Assembly: GCA_945859605.1 (NCBI GenBank)
Contig: OX243817.1
Location: 28,913,503-28,977,502 of the forward strand
Source of the DNA: Lumbricus rubellus
Lineage: Eukaryota > Annelida > Clitellata > Crassiclitellata > Lumbricidae
Reading direction: 5' to 3'
DNA: 64,000 nucleotides
Shown: positions 1 to 11,200 of the stretch, in pieces
Layout of the letters: each line of letters begins with the position of its first letter
Position numbering within the stretch: position 1 is the first letter of the stretch
Program-made: the position numbers and the translations under genes
The notes under the pieces: generated by a model
What the model saw: only the letters and a program-made list of their open reading frames with translations
The model's database searches: none
Told to the model about the DNA's origin: nothing

Positions 1-323
1 TTTTGACGTTATAACGTCACCAGTGTGTTCATGAAGTGTACAACAGTTAGCCTACTGTACAATGTCATGTAGTAACACTAAACGATTGGAAGGGGGAGCA
101 ACAAATGCATGGACGGTCCCCCACCACATACATTGAGGGGGCTGTTCCTCTGTCTCCCATAAGTCTCCACCCATGCGCATGTGCAAGTGCATAATTAAAC
201 TGGAGATTGTGTTAACATTGTGTAGTAGAATGAATCATGAATTATGAGTCTTATTATCGTTTCACATCGTCGCTTGCATCATGCATGTATCTGCGTCAGC
301 GATGACGTGGATTTGCAGATATC
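1..323. other. Unannotated left edge
   Basis: No convincing gene or known repeat is seen. The sequence is ordinary AT-rich DNA leading into the first copy of a 244-bp direct repeat. Confidence 0.5.
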
Positions 324-567
324 TCTTCTGATGACCTTTCGTGTTATGCGATTGACCGAACGCACAAGAAGAAGAAAGAAGAGCAAGGAGAACTGGAGGC
401 AAATAATAGAAAGAGGAAGAGGATGAGAAGAAGGAGGAGAAGAAGAGGAAGAGGAGGAGGAGGACGAGGAGGAAAAGAGGAGGACGATGAGAATGAGGTG
501 GATGAGAAGGAGGAAAAGAAGAAGGATGACAATGAGGATGACAATGAGGATGACGATGAGGATGACT
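324..567. repeat. 244-bp direct repeat, copy 1 (purine-rich)
   Basis: This segment starts with a short unique stretch and becomes a GAA/GAGGA-rich purine tract. It recurs at 1953-2196 with an offset of exactly 1629 bp, and the embedded minus-strand reading frames are identical in both copies. Flanking bases differ on both sides. The two copies bracket a retrotransposon Gag ORF. Confidence 0.9.
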
Positions 568-863
568 GTCGTGGTTATATTAAATGATTATCAAATTAAA
601 CACTTGCTATGCATGTATAATTATTAATTATAGGTAGAAGTTAAGCTAGGCAATTTAATTGGCGAGTTTAGGTAATATGTGTGGCAACATATAAAATATT
701 AATACATAAAACCAATGACTGCAGCTAAGCGTAATAACGAGTGGTCAGGGTTACCATGACAACAAAGGATGCTAAGCCTATTCGTGATTGGTGCAAACTG
801 GAAGCGAATGACGTGACGAGTTAAAAATGACGTCAGCGAAGTGGACGTTAAGTTTTTGACTCT
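568..863. other. Unassigned sequence 3' of the Gag ORF
   Basis: AT-rich DNA between repeat copy 1 and the stop codon of the minus-strand Gag ORF. No protease or reverse transcriptase reading frame follows the Gag here, so the pol part of the element is missing. A TGACGTCA box is present near 829 but is not tied to a gene. Confidence 0.5.
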
Positions 864-1919
864 CTACAGGTATATCTGGAAATGGTGGTTGTTTCGCTCT
901 TTTTCAACTTCATTTAGTTTCAACTCTTCATTTGCTTGCGCTATCTTGTACGCCCTATTCTCATATACTTGTATAGCCGCCGCAGTATGTTTAACAACTC
1001 CTTTTTGTTTGTGTGAACAATCATATGACTTGTGTCCGGTTCGGCCACATGAGAAACAAGTTATCTTATGTTCAGCCGCCTGTTCTCTTTCTCTACTAAA
1101 TCCTCTATTCATACTTCCATTATGATTCGTCTCCCTGTTCTGTTTCATGTCTCCTCGTCCTCTATTTATGTTTCCATTAAACCTCTCTCTTGATTTATCG
1201 TCGAACGGTTTCACATTCGGCCTTTCGTTACTGAATTTCACTGGAGGCCTTAGATTACTTTCTGTGTATTTATATCCGTGCGCCTCGATATAAGACTCGG
1301 CACAGTTTAATGTGTCCTCTAGACTCATCTTGCCTCTTTCTTTGAGGAACATCTTAAGTTCATTGCTACACGTAAGGTAGAACTGATCTCTTAATAATAA
1401 GTTCTCCATTCCTTCGTAGGTTTTCTCGAATCCAGCTTGAAGTAGCCACTGCTGCATATATCTCCTCAATCTATGCACAAAATCTGTAGGTGTTTCACCT
1501 GACTCCATTTTACTCATCTTAAACTTGTTACGATATCCACCCTCTGTTAATTGAAACCTTTTTAACAGATGTCTTTTCAAACACTCGTAATCTTGTGTCT
1601 CCTCAGATGACATTCTTTGATACACCTCTAACGCTTTTCCTTCAAGATGCTTGGCTAGCATCAGAGACCAATTTTCTGTTGCTATCTCGTATGCCGTGCA
1701 TGTCCTTTCAAACCTTAATAAATATGCATCCAAGCAATCTTTATTCTCATTGAATACAGGGAATTTTATATCTTTCATTCCTCTGTTATGGTTACTGTTT
1801 CCTTGATATGAACCATCACCAACCATTGTGAATGTGGCTTCACCTCTATTCTGATTACTTCTTGAATCAATTTCCCTCATCCTCAATTCACATTCAAGCT
1901 TCTTGACTTCAAGATCCAT
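864..1919 (-). CDS. Retrotransposon Gag-like protein (Ty3/gypsy, SCAN-type capsid, CCHC knuckle)
   Basis: An intact frame of about 351 aa runs from a plausible Met at 1919 to the stop at 864. The frame stays open upstream to 2246, but that part translates the purine repeat and is not Gag-like. Residues about 45-225 resemble the capsid module of invertebrate Ty3/gypsy elements, with helical segments around FPVFNENKDCLDAYLLRFER, HLEGKALEVYQRM and LKRHLLKRFQLT. That module is thought to be the source of the vertebrate SCAN domain. A CCHC zinc knuckle, CFSCGRTGHKSYDC, lies at residues about 288-301. Gag proteins of this class package element RNA into particles. No pol domain or LTR pair is visible, so this is a solo or truncated gag, not a full element. 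A domesticated gag cannot be excluded because the frame is unbroken. Confidence 0.8.
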   Translation of the reverse strand: MDLEVKKLECELRMREIDSRSNQNRGEATFTMVGDGSYQGNSNHNRGMKDIKFPVFNENKDCLDAYLLRFERTCTAYEIATENWSLMLAKHLEGKALEVYQRMSSEETQDYECLKRHLLKRFQLTEGGYRNKFKMSKMESGETPTDFVHRLRRYMQQWLLQAGFEKTYEGMENLLLRDQFYLTCSNELKMFLKERGKMSLEDTLNCAESYIEAHGYKYTESNLRPPVKFSNERPNVKPFDDKSRERFNGNINRGRGDMKQNRETNHNGSMNRGFSREREQAAEHKITCFSCGRTGHKSYDCSHKQKGVVKHTAAAIQVYENRAYKIAQANEELKLNEVEKERNNHHFQIYL

Positions 1920-1952
1920 ATTTCTCCTGGCTTGGCATTCAGCTGCTTCACT

Positions 1953-2196
1953 TCTTCTGATGACCTTTCGTGTTATGCGATTGACCGAACGCACAAGAAG
2001 AAGAAAGAAGAGCAAGGAGAACTGGAGGCAAATAATAGAAAGAGGAAGAGGATGAGAAGAAGGAGGAGAAGAAGAGGAAGAGGAGGAGGAGGACGAGGAG
2101 GAAAAGAGGAGGACGATGAGAATGAGGTGGATGAGAAGGAGGAAAAGAAGAAGGATGACAATGAGGATGACAATGAGGATGACGATGAGGATGACT
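1953..2196. repeat. 244-bp direct repeat, copy 2 (purine-rich)
   Basis: Second copy of the repeat at 324-567. It abuts the 5' side of the minus-strand Gag ORF, where Gag-like sequence ends and the poly-purine tract begins. The 5' part of any original element is therefore missing or replaced. Confidence 0.9.
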
Positions 2197-2936
2197 AAGA
2201 AGGCGCTGCAGTGGAAGAAGAGATTTAGATGCACGAAGTGGAACAAGAAGAAGTAGGAAGCGAAAATTGGAGTGAGAGGAGAGGGTCAGAAAGAGTAGGA
2301 GTAAGAGAAGACCACTCCTCTGCGATAACGTGTATACTGTTCCAGTGTGATATAGATAGATAGAGGTCTAACGTATCATGTATACAGGACATTAGGAAGC
2401 AGTGCATGCTGGGCCATTACACTTCTGTCAAGGCAGTTTCTCATACATGGATGCACGCGTTTCGTGACCTCTCTCTACCCCCAATTTGTCGAGTTCAGAT
2501 TGCGGACCGAATGTTGTCATGGCAACCAGACAACGTCGAGAATATAAAGAAGAGGATAAAGAGAAAGAGAGAGTCAGAGAGACAGAGACAAAGACACGGA
2601 CATGGAACAGAGACAAGCTCACTGCAGAAGAGTCAACGATGTGTTATTCTATAAGCAGAGTCGCCATGCATGATGCATGGAATCAAGTCGACATGAGACT
2701 AGTTAATTAATGGAGTAATTAAATAAGCACGCAAATAGGTATGTATCTGTCTTTCTCTTCTCTCTATCACTGCCTCTCTGTCTCTGTCACTGCCTTTGTC
2801 TCTCTATGTCTCTGTCTCTGTTTCTCTCTTCCCCCTCTCTCTCTATTTCTCTTTTCTCTTTCTCTCTTTCTGTCTGTCTCTCTCGCTATGTGCCTGTGTG
2901 TCTGTCTGCGTGTGTCTATCTGTCTATCTTATCTAT
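2197..2936. other. Gene-free, low-complexity interval
   Basis: No supported gene. GAGA-rich sequence around 2550-2620 and a CT-rich run from about 2745 lead into a tetranucleotide array. Reading frames here are low-complexity artefacts. Confidence 0.5.
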
Positions 2937-3211
<275 letters not shown>

Positions 3212-3380
3212 GTCTTCTGTCTGTCTGTCTGTCTATCTGTCTCTCTTTCTCTTCCAGACTATGCATGTTCACTGAGTCAACAGCATCTTCCGACTATTCT
3301 ACGTTGTCTGAACCAAAGGAACTGCGACGGTCGACCCGAGGGAGGGAGATGGAAGATCCAATGTGGCGCGACGACATCAC

Positions 3381-3735
3381 CCACCGCAGAGGAGGAGGAG
3401 GGAGGAGGAGGGAGGAGGAGAAGGAGGAGGAGGAGGAGGAGAAGGAGGAGGAGAAGGAGGAGGAAAAGGAGGAGTAGGAGAAGGAGCAGGAGCAGGAGCA
3501 AGAGGAGGAGAAGGAGGAGGAGGAGGAGGAGAATGAGGAGGAGGAGGAAGAAGAGGAGAAGGAGGAGGAGGAGAAGAAGGAGTAGGAGAAAGAGGAGCAG
3601 GAGGAGGAGAAGAATGAGGAGGAGGAGAATGAGGAGGAGTGGAGGAGGAGTGGAGGAGGAGAAGGAGGAGTAGGAGAAGGAGGAGGAGGAAAAGGAGAAG
3701 GAGCAGGAGCAGGAGGAGGGACAGGAGGAGGAGGT
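3381..3735. repeat. Purine-only GGA/GAA tract
   Basis: About 350 bp made almost only of A and G on the + strand (GGAGGAGGAGAAGGAG-type repeats). Such homopurine DNA can form triplex structures. The Arg- and Leu-rich reading frames across it are not credible genes. Confidence 0.95.
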
Positions 3736-4229
3736 CATCGCTTTAGATAGGACGACGCTCGCGGTGGGGTGGCGCTGTTGAGAGATACGGAAGCCGAGGG
3801 GAGAGGATGGAACGGCGATCGGTTCAACAGCCAGGACCCCGTAAAAGAGACGACAACGGAAAATCTAAATTAACACGGAAGCCGATTGGAGAGGAGTCTA
3901 CAATGGGACATTGGTTGGTATACTGCGGATGATTTATGGCGCTAAATCAATAGCTTGATGGATCACCCAAATTACCAGACGCATAAATGTCATGTAAATG
4001 CATTTCGCCAGACATCGATACAGTCATCGATACATTGATGCATACGTAATTTAATTTTTGCAAGTTTAGTTTTCAAATCTAATTTCCATTTTTACGATTC
4101 TTCTAAAAAATGAAACAATGTCTCGGTTTGCTAAAAAAAACCCTAGGCTGTCAGCTAGACTAAGTGGGGCCTATGGGTGTGCTTCGCATAATTCGTAAAG
4201 AGCACATGTATACCTATGACTTACTTGAC
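3736..4229. other. Unassigned interval
   Basis: No gene recognised. The right part is probably the 3' untranslated end of the LINE fragment that follows, since that ORF ends at 4230 on the minus strand. Confidence 0.4.
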
Positions 4230-4497
4230 TTATGGCTTTGACGATGCTTTCGCACGTGACAGCCGCCCAGCTATGGAAAATCTCCACATCTTTCTCTCTT
4301 GAGCTTTGTGTGTAGCCTCTTGTATGGACCAACCCATCTCCCGACAGTCCTCACGTATCATGTCGACCCATCTCTTCTTTGGTCTTCCCTTTTTTCTTTT
4401 TCCATGCACATATCCGTTGACAGCTACCTTCGGGTATCTCTCATCCCTCATTCTGGATACGTGGCCAAAGTAGCGTAGCCGTTTGACATGTATACCT
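4230..4497 (-). pseudogene. LINE ORF2 C-terminal fragment
   Basis: The minus-strand frame encodes the C-terminal tail typical of many non-LTR retrotransposon ORF2 proteins: LRYFGHVSRM, then GKRKKGRPKKRW, then a D-x-IR-x-DC stretch and an EA-x-x-x-AQ-x-R-x-x-W ending. It is open to its stop at 4230. The reverse transcriptase core is absent because the homology stops at the hAT insertion (target duplication at 4498). The clade cannot be fixed from this tail alone. Confidence 0.75.
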
Positions 4498-5830
4498 ATA
4501 GAGTCCAGGCCCGCCGAGAGGGGGGGCAGGGGGGGCAAATGCCCAGGGGCCCGGGAGCTTCAGGGGGGCCCGGGCAAAAATTATAATATATTTTTTCTTT
4601 ATTATTGTTTTATTATTTTTCTATAATTTTAATATTATTTTTGTGATTAATATTATAATTATTATTACTACTACTACTAAGATTATTATTATCGTAGCCT
4701 ATAATTATTAAACTGTCATTTATAAGTCGCCTAAAAACGATCTTGCACGAAAGCGCGTCACTGGACAGTCTACTCATTATAACTCTTAGACAAATAAGAT
4801 GATTTGCCACGTAGGCTATAGGCCTAAAGTTCGGAAATTTATTCCACTCAGACGGGCCAAATTAGCGCAATATTTTTCATAAATTGATTGCGGGCCCAAC
4901 CTACAATCACCTCTAGGCCTACAAAGCTTACGATTTTGTCGTTTTAAACATAGCCTGATATTACTGTCTCATAACTGTGTTTGCATTGCCCGTTTTCAAT
5001 CATAAACTGCATAAAGTGAACAAATTTGAATGATAAATTTCTTTTGTAACTATGTAATATAGACACAAAATTTAACGTGGAGCACAAAAAACGAAAAGAA
5101 AAAGCTAATAGGCTAGACCTATGAACGTTTGCAAGCAAGACGGTAGACGCACAGTATTTAAATTCGGATTCTCAAAACCAGGCAAGTCAGAGCCTATCAC
5201 TTCTACCTTGATTCTAATGAATTAAACGTGCCTGATGAACATAACCGAATGTATGAAAATAATGTTTGTGGTGTTCCAAAAGATGACATTATAAATAAAA
5301 CTTATGAAAATACTGGCATTATAGAAACTGATAAGAGTGATGTTGGCACTCTGCCATTAGGACGTGTGATTGTTGCGGAGGCTGAAGGATCTTTCAGCAA
5401 GCTCAAGTAAATTAAAATTAGGCCTTTCTGTTATGAAGTAAGACAGACTGAATGGCCTTGCAACATACTCCTGCAATCGAATATGATCCTGTAAAATCAT
5501 TGAACTAGGCTAGCCTAGCCTAGTAGCCTACTAGGAAATTATAAGCGATTTTGCTCCATGGCGGTTAAATCCAGCCAAGTTGCATTTTTCATGATCAGGT
5601 CCTAGGCCTATACAAAAACCATAAAGTTGAAATTTTAATTCTTAATAATATTATTAAGAACTGATTAAAATCATAATAGGCTTGTAGCCTACATAAGGCT
5701 ATCGTACATGCATGCATGCGTACGCCCACACTCTTCTTATTTCTATTTTCTATTAGCCAAAAGATAGTTTAGGGCCCGTGACTGCCCTGCCCAGGGGCCC
5801 GGAATTTCTGTCGGCGGGCCTGATAGAGTC
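4498..5830. mobile_element. hAT-like DNA transposon with 8-bp target duplication
   Basis: The element proper is 4506-5822 (1317 bp). Its ends are inverted: CAGGCCCGCCGA on the left and TCGGCGGGCCTG on the right, followed inward by GGGGCCCGG-type subterminal motifs on both sides. Both ends are flanked by the 8-bp duplication ATAGAGTC (4498-4505 and 5823-5830), the hallmark size for hAT elements. The interior holds a decayed hAT transposase C-terminus. At 1.3 kb it is an internally deleted, non-autonomous copy. The left end lies against a LINE fragment. Confidence 0.92.
5228..5508 (+). pseudogene. hAT transposase C-terminal relic
   Basis: A short frame ends in EGSFSKLK, matching the (E/R)SFSKLK motif of the hAT dimerisation region known from ZMYM1-like transposases. 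It stops at once, but homologous coding continues after frame changes: an NGLA segment near 5450, then AIEYDPVKSLN and a stop at 5506-5508. The series corresponds to the usual RSFSKLK...NGLA...IEYD order at the C-terminus of these proteins. The catalytic core is missing, so the relic is inactive. It lies inside the hAT element in the orientation expected for its transposase. Confidence 0.75.
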
Positions 5831-7132
5831 TATTAAATTTATAGCCTCCTACATGTAGGCTATGTGCGGGCGCCCACGGGGGAAGAAATTCTTTGCTTGA
5901 AGGATGATTGCAGTTCTGAACAGGAGAAACAAAAACGCTCCAGTTGACTAACTTTCGTGGAAGCAACTATATAAAGGTTTCTTTGAGTTTCTATGAATGT
6001 GCGACGTAGGTAGGCCTAAGCCTATCCAATGTAGGCATATAATTATGGATAATCATCATGTCTTATTATAGGCTAAGGATGCTATTGGGATGCAGATCTT
6101 CATATCGATCAGACGATTGAATACTGCTGCTTTTGCATTTTCTCCTTCTCTTCGATAGGCCTACTATAATAGTTTTGTTTGCCTAACTGTTTTCTCTGTT
6201 TATCCTTCTATCGATTAGGTTTGAACTTTAGTCCTATCTCTTTCTGAGTCTTTCAACGATCGCCTGACTTCTTGTTTCTCCATCTGTTGAGGCTTTCTTG
6301 GCTTCTGCGTTTGGATTTTGATTAGGAGTCTAGGCTATACTCGCTATAGGGCCTAAGCGCACAGGTGGCCATACGTGCATATAGTCATAGGGCCTATAGC
6401 CTAAACAACGACGAATAGGCCTACTTTGACCATAGGCCGGTGTTTTCAAAGTGTGTTCCGCGGAATAATCAAGGTTTCGTGAGAAGACAAAGTGATTCCT
6501 TGAAGAAATTAGACAAAATAATTTTAAATGGCTTTTAAAAGTTTTTATCGCTGCTTCTGTTGCGCCTCGATCCGATGAGCTTCAAGAATATTTTTGCTTC
6601 TGCGACCCATATAGTGCCAAGAAGACTGCACGGAGAGCATGCACTGACTTAGATCATAATCATGGCAAAAAGCAGCAATTAATTTATGAATCCGTTATAT
6701 TTTGTGGTAGGCTTAATTATAATCGTAAACTCGGAACTTCTACAGTACCCACAAAGGTAAGTCACGGGAAAAAGCTTATTCACAGGCGCTCAATCAAAAA
6801 AAGTCGAGAAGCCTCTATGACATATAGGACCTACTAGGCCTAGGCTATGGGCAGTGGTCATGCATGAGATCTGGAGAATCAGCTAGGCGAGGAGTTAGAC
6901 AATAGGGTGGATGATAAAGTTTAGAGTTTAAACGGCATGGAGATTGGAGAAAATGGAAGATTCAGGATAGCGTTTGAAGGGGATATTTACTTACTTACTA
7001 ACATAATCGAATAATCATTTCGCCCATCACTGAAGTGTCAACGTGTTCCAGCGACAATTTGTGAACTGTGTTGTTTTCAGTTGTTGTGGTTTTGAGATAA
7101 AATACTGGATTTTCATCGAAAAGTCTTTTAAA
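5831..7132. other. Intergenic region 5' of the TMED gene
   Basis: About 1.3 kb without a recognisable gene. It contains many TAGGCCTA motifs. The promoter and 5' UTR of the TMED gene should lie in its right part, but I see no TATA box that can be assigned safely. Confidence 0.4.
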
Positions 7133-7274
7133 ATGTCGCTTGGCCATTTGTCACTCATAGTATATACATGCCTAATTTTTGGCACGTCTTTAGTGTATAG
7201 TCTTTATTTTAATTTAGGCGAAACGGAAAAGAAATGTTTTATCGAGGATGTTCCTGATGATACAATGATCGTTG
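7133..7274 (+). CDS. TMED9: TMED exon 1 (signal peptide and start of GOLD domain)
   Basis: It encodes the hydrophobic leader followed by [20 protein letters not shown], the diagnostic p24-alpha N-terminus with the first GOLD cysteine. It ends with one base of a Gly codon at the donor GTATGT. Confidence 0.93.
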
Positions 7275-8230
7275 GTATGTCTCTAATAATTATCCTGCAT
7301 TTGTCGTGTTTTTATTGTTTTTCTTATCTGGCTGCGTAAATGGAAGTTGGATAGATGAAAGTAATTCATTGTGTAAATAGAGGCTAGGGTAAAAACCGGG
7401 TTTCAGCATAAAAAATTATTTTGCTAATCCTGAAGACTAGGTGCCTGATTACAAAACAATATGGCTGCCACCGACTTCGCTCAATAAGAGCGCAGCAACC
7501 AACCTTGTGCATCACATAATGCAATGCACTAAGTAATTAAAGGCCTAGGTTTAGGTTTGGCGGTTTTCCTCGTAGAATGAAGTGACCAACGACTGTAGGC
7601 GGTTCAAGTAAGCATCTGTCGGCCAATGGGCGTTGATTTCATTTTGGTTGACACATCTTACAAGCATAGGCTGCTGAATTTAATTGTATGCATAGCCTAG
7701 GCAACATCGTCCGCTTTGTGGAATGGAGACGAGGCGCAGGGACGGCCGGTCGATCGGTGGTAGCCCCCACCCTAGGCCCTTCACCCTCCCTCTGGCCCTC
7801 TAGCGGTCGGACGGATGGATGGAGATGCATCGCTAGGGCAGACTACACCCGACAGGGCATACCCCGTACAGGCCCTACCTCGATCAATTGACCACTTGTA
7901 TATATATAACCGAGCTGTGGGTCGAATAATTTGTGTATACGAAAGCCAGCTAAGCTGGCTAGAGGTCATACCTGTACTTCTAGAATGTATACAAGTTGTT
8001 CCAATTATCCAAATTTACCCCCCATCCACTCATATTACTATGGAGTTCATTGCTATGAAGATACTTACAGGGTTGAGAAACAAGTCTGTAGTTTCTATAT
8101 GCGATTAGATTGCCATGAACAAATACGAACTTACTATTGTGGTAGATGGCGATCAAGAGGAAGCCATACGGGCATTTTTTGCTCACAACAACTGGAATTT
8201 TGAAAAAATTGGTAATTATGAAGACGATGC

Positions 8231-8276
<46 letters not shown>

Positions 8277-11200
8277 TGAAATTGTATAAATTGTTTTGTG
8301 TGGTGAACCCTATACAAGTAGGCCCTATTGTTCTTCAGGTAGCGCTATACGTGCGCAAATAAGATTGAACTAAGATTTATAAATATTAAATTAAATTGCA
8401 TTTATTATCCTTGCAAATATTTAGCTCAAACCATGGTATAGAAATACATAGTAATAATAACATCAGCAATGTTAGTATAATGACAACTGATGTGAACAGC
8501 AGTAACAGCAGTAATGATAATAAATGGCCAATTAAAAATGTAATTATTAAAATTACCATGATTATTATTATTACGATATGTAATAAGACAATAAAAATAT
8601 GCATAACCCAGCTAAGCTGTCGTTCAAGTCAAGTCGAAAGAGCTAATTGTATGTTGATGACATTATAAATATATCTCCAACCAATCGAAACTGCCTTTGT
8701 TCCAATTGCAGAGTTGGAACCACCAAAGAAAAGAAAATCTTGTATGGATGCCGCTTCGAAGGAGGTCTTGGTCGCGTCCAATGGAAATAGTACAGAGTCA
8801 GAAATTGAGGCTCAAAACAGTCATGACATTCAAGTGTCAGCTGATCATTTGCAGCTGCAGGGTGAAAATCATCAATCGGAAGGCGCCTGTCCTCTTTGCT
8901 TTCTCTCTCCGTGCGTGGGTTCTGCATCTCCAGGTTGGCTTGGCGGAGGACAAGCAGCGCATGCAGCTAACAGTCCAATACGAAGAGTAATTTATGGAAA
9001 ATATTGGAAGATCATTTGCAACTTGGGTGGGTGGACGAGCCCATTATATCTGGCCAAGAAACTAACGGAATCGAACGGTGTACTTCATATGCGGGAAATA
9101 ATGCCAGATTGCGTAGTGCGAAAAGTGAGATCGTTGTATCCGAATCCAACAGGCACGCCTTACATGGGCCACAAGTGGGAGTAACATTGATACTTTGGAT
9201 AATTCGCAGGACTTTGTTTAGACAGAGAGATTTTTATTGTACACTTACTTTCTGACATAAAGCAGAATTTTATCGATTGTGAGCTGCTTATGTACACCTG
9301 TCATAGCCTTGGTAATAGCATTGGTAGTTATTATTAGACCTAAGCTTATCCACAAGTTCACAACAGCTATGATTCAATGTAACATAACATTCCCCCATTT
9401 TAAATTTATATAGCGCCTCTTCAAGATTCCTACTCAGAGGTGGATTTAAACCTGAATTGCCCTCAATTGCTCGGTTCCACATGGTGTTTCCCATTCTTTT
9501 CCCTTTTCCCTTCTCACGTCCATCTGTTTGAAAAGAGTCAAAAGTATGGTAGTGCGTGGCGATGGCACTTTCAGCCCAACTCTCCTATACAGTGTTCCCC
9601 CGCCAGCCCAGACCTCTCATCACTCCCTCCCGCACGGTGACAGCATCAACAGCTGGCATTTATATACAGGTGTACGACCCAAAGCTCGTTTATATATACA
9701 AGTGGTCAATTGATCGGGGTAGGCCAGAGGGAGGGTGAAGGGCCTAGGGTGGGGGCTACCACCGATCGACCGACCGTCCCTGCGCCTCGTCTCCATTCCA
9801 CAAAGCGGACGATGTTGCCTAGGCTATGCATACAATTAAATTCAGCAGCCTATGCTTGTAAGATGTGTCAACCAAAATGAAATCAACGCCCATTGGCCGA
9901 CAGATGCTTACTTGAACCGCCTACAGTCGTTGGTCACTTCATTCTACGAGGAAAACCGCCAAACCTAAACCTAGGCCTTTAAGTTCAGGGCAGCACCACC
10001 ATCACGAAGTTCACGCAACATCTATAGGTGTTTTGCATTGTGTGCCATGCCACAAATTAACCAAAAATAACACTTATGTGTCCAGATTCGTTTCAGTCAT
10101 GTGCGAAGAATTCATTGTGGTTGATAGCCTGTGAGCCAAGTTCTGCAGCAGTAATTTTTGAAGAGCTTAGTTAGGATTAGTTTGCAATGCAGTGCTTCGT
10201 GAACTGTAACCTTAGCTTCTTCTATTTTGCCTCCACATTATACACGTAAAATTATTTTGCTTGTATAATTTATCCATGAATGCCAACATAGTTTATTTAG
10301 TCGTTCATAGATGACGCTTGTGCAGTTTAAAAGCACGATTAGTACGGTAGTGGTGGCCATATTTCATTCGGTAATATTATTCACTGGATTTTCTGTGTGG
10401 TTTCTTTGGAGTTGACACACTATAGATCTGAGAGTGTAAAGAAAAGCTGTGTACCAACTTTGTTCTATACTCTCAGACCTATAGGCGTTGAAGAAAATGT
10501 AGAGCTTAAGGTTGGCCTGATCCTCTAAAATAATGGTTTAAAGTTACCGGTAGTTCGTGGTTTACTATTTAGAAGCTTACAAATTTAACTTTTTGATTTT
10601 TCTGTAAAATTATTATTTACAGCTGATCTGTATTTGCTTTTAGGTAATTACAAAGTAGAAATGTTTGACAGATTACTGAATAAATATATTCCCACACTAT
10701 CTGGGCTTGGTATGCACGTCAGGGTCCATGATCCCGACGAGAAAGTTGTCATGTCACGGGTAAGACAGCATGTGACTTGAGTATGCATGAATACTGTGTG
10801 AAATCTTTCTATGGAGAATGTGATGTGCATGGTGTACAAATGTGTTATGCATTTTGCTACATTTTCACTCTGGCTGTAGTATAATTTATTAACTTTTACG
10901 TATATAAAATTTTATACATATTTATATCAATTAGAAATCTATTTCAGGTCATTACAAACTTTTAGTATTCGACACGAAGCTAGGTCAGTTTGTATACACA
11001 GTCAGTGGGCGACTGGGTGTGCATGTGGAGGTTCATGACCCAGAGAATCAACTTGTCATGTCAAGGGTAAAAGTTCCACCTCAGATTCCGGGTGGTGGAA
11101 ATATTGCCTTGGTTTCGTATTTTGTTTTTGAGGGTGGTTTTTCATTCCAGTACGTGATGGATATCAGGGCAGTTTTTTGAGTTATTTTATTTGATATTAA

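Larger units (their letters stand above)
7537..9982. mobile_element. TTAA-flanked inverted-repeat element carrying a cargo gene
   Basis: The element proper is 7541-9978 (2438 bp), flanked by TTAA at 7537-7540 and 9979-9982. It begins AGGCCTAGGTTTAGG and ends with the exact complement. The terminal inverted repeats are 257 bp each (7541-7797 and 9722-9978) with one mismatch that I can see. Weaker inverted homology continues inward after a left-only insertion of about 75 bp. TTAA target duplications are known for piggyBac and Kolobok transposons; the ends here do not look like piggyBac. No transposase is encoded. The only gene inside is the two-exon ORF at 8115-9184. Superfamily assignment is open. 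Confidence 0.85.
7275..10643 (+). other. TMED intron 1 hosting a TTAA-flanked element
   Basis: A 3.4-kb intron. About 70% of it is the inverted-repeat element at 7541-9978 with its own gene. The sequence outside the element (7275-7536 and 9983-10643) shows no other recognisable feature. Confidence 0.8.

Noticed and set aside
324..2196. 244-bp direct repeats as LTRs of the Gag element
   Set aside because: They lack TG...CA ends, a primer-binding site and a polypurine tract next to the gag; they are low-complexity purine DNA.
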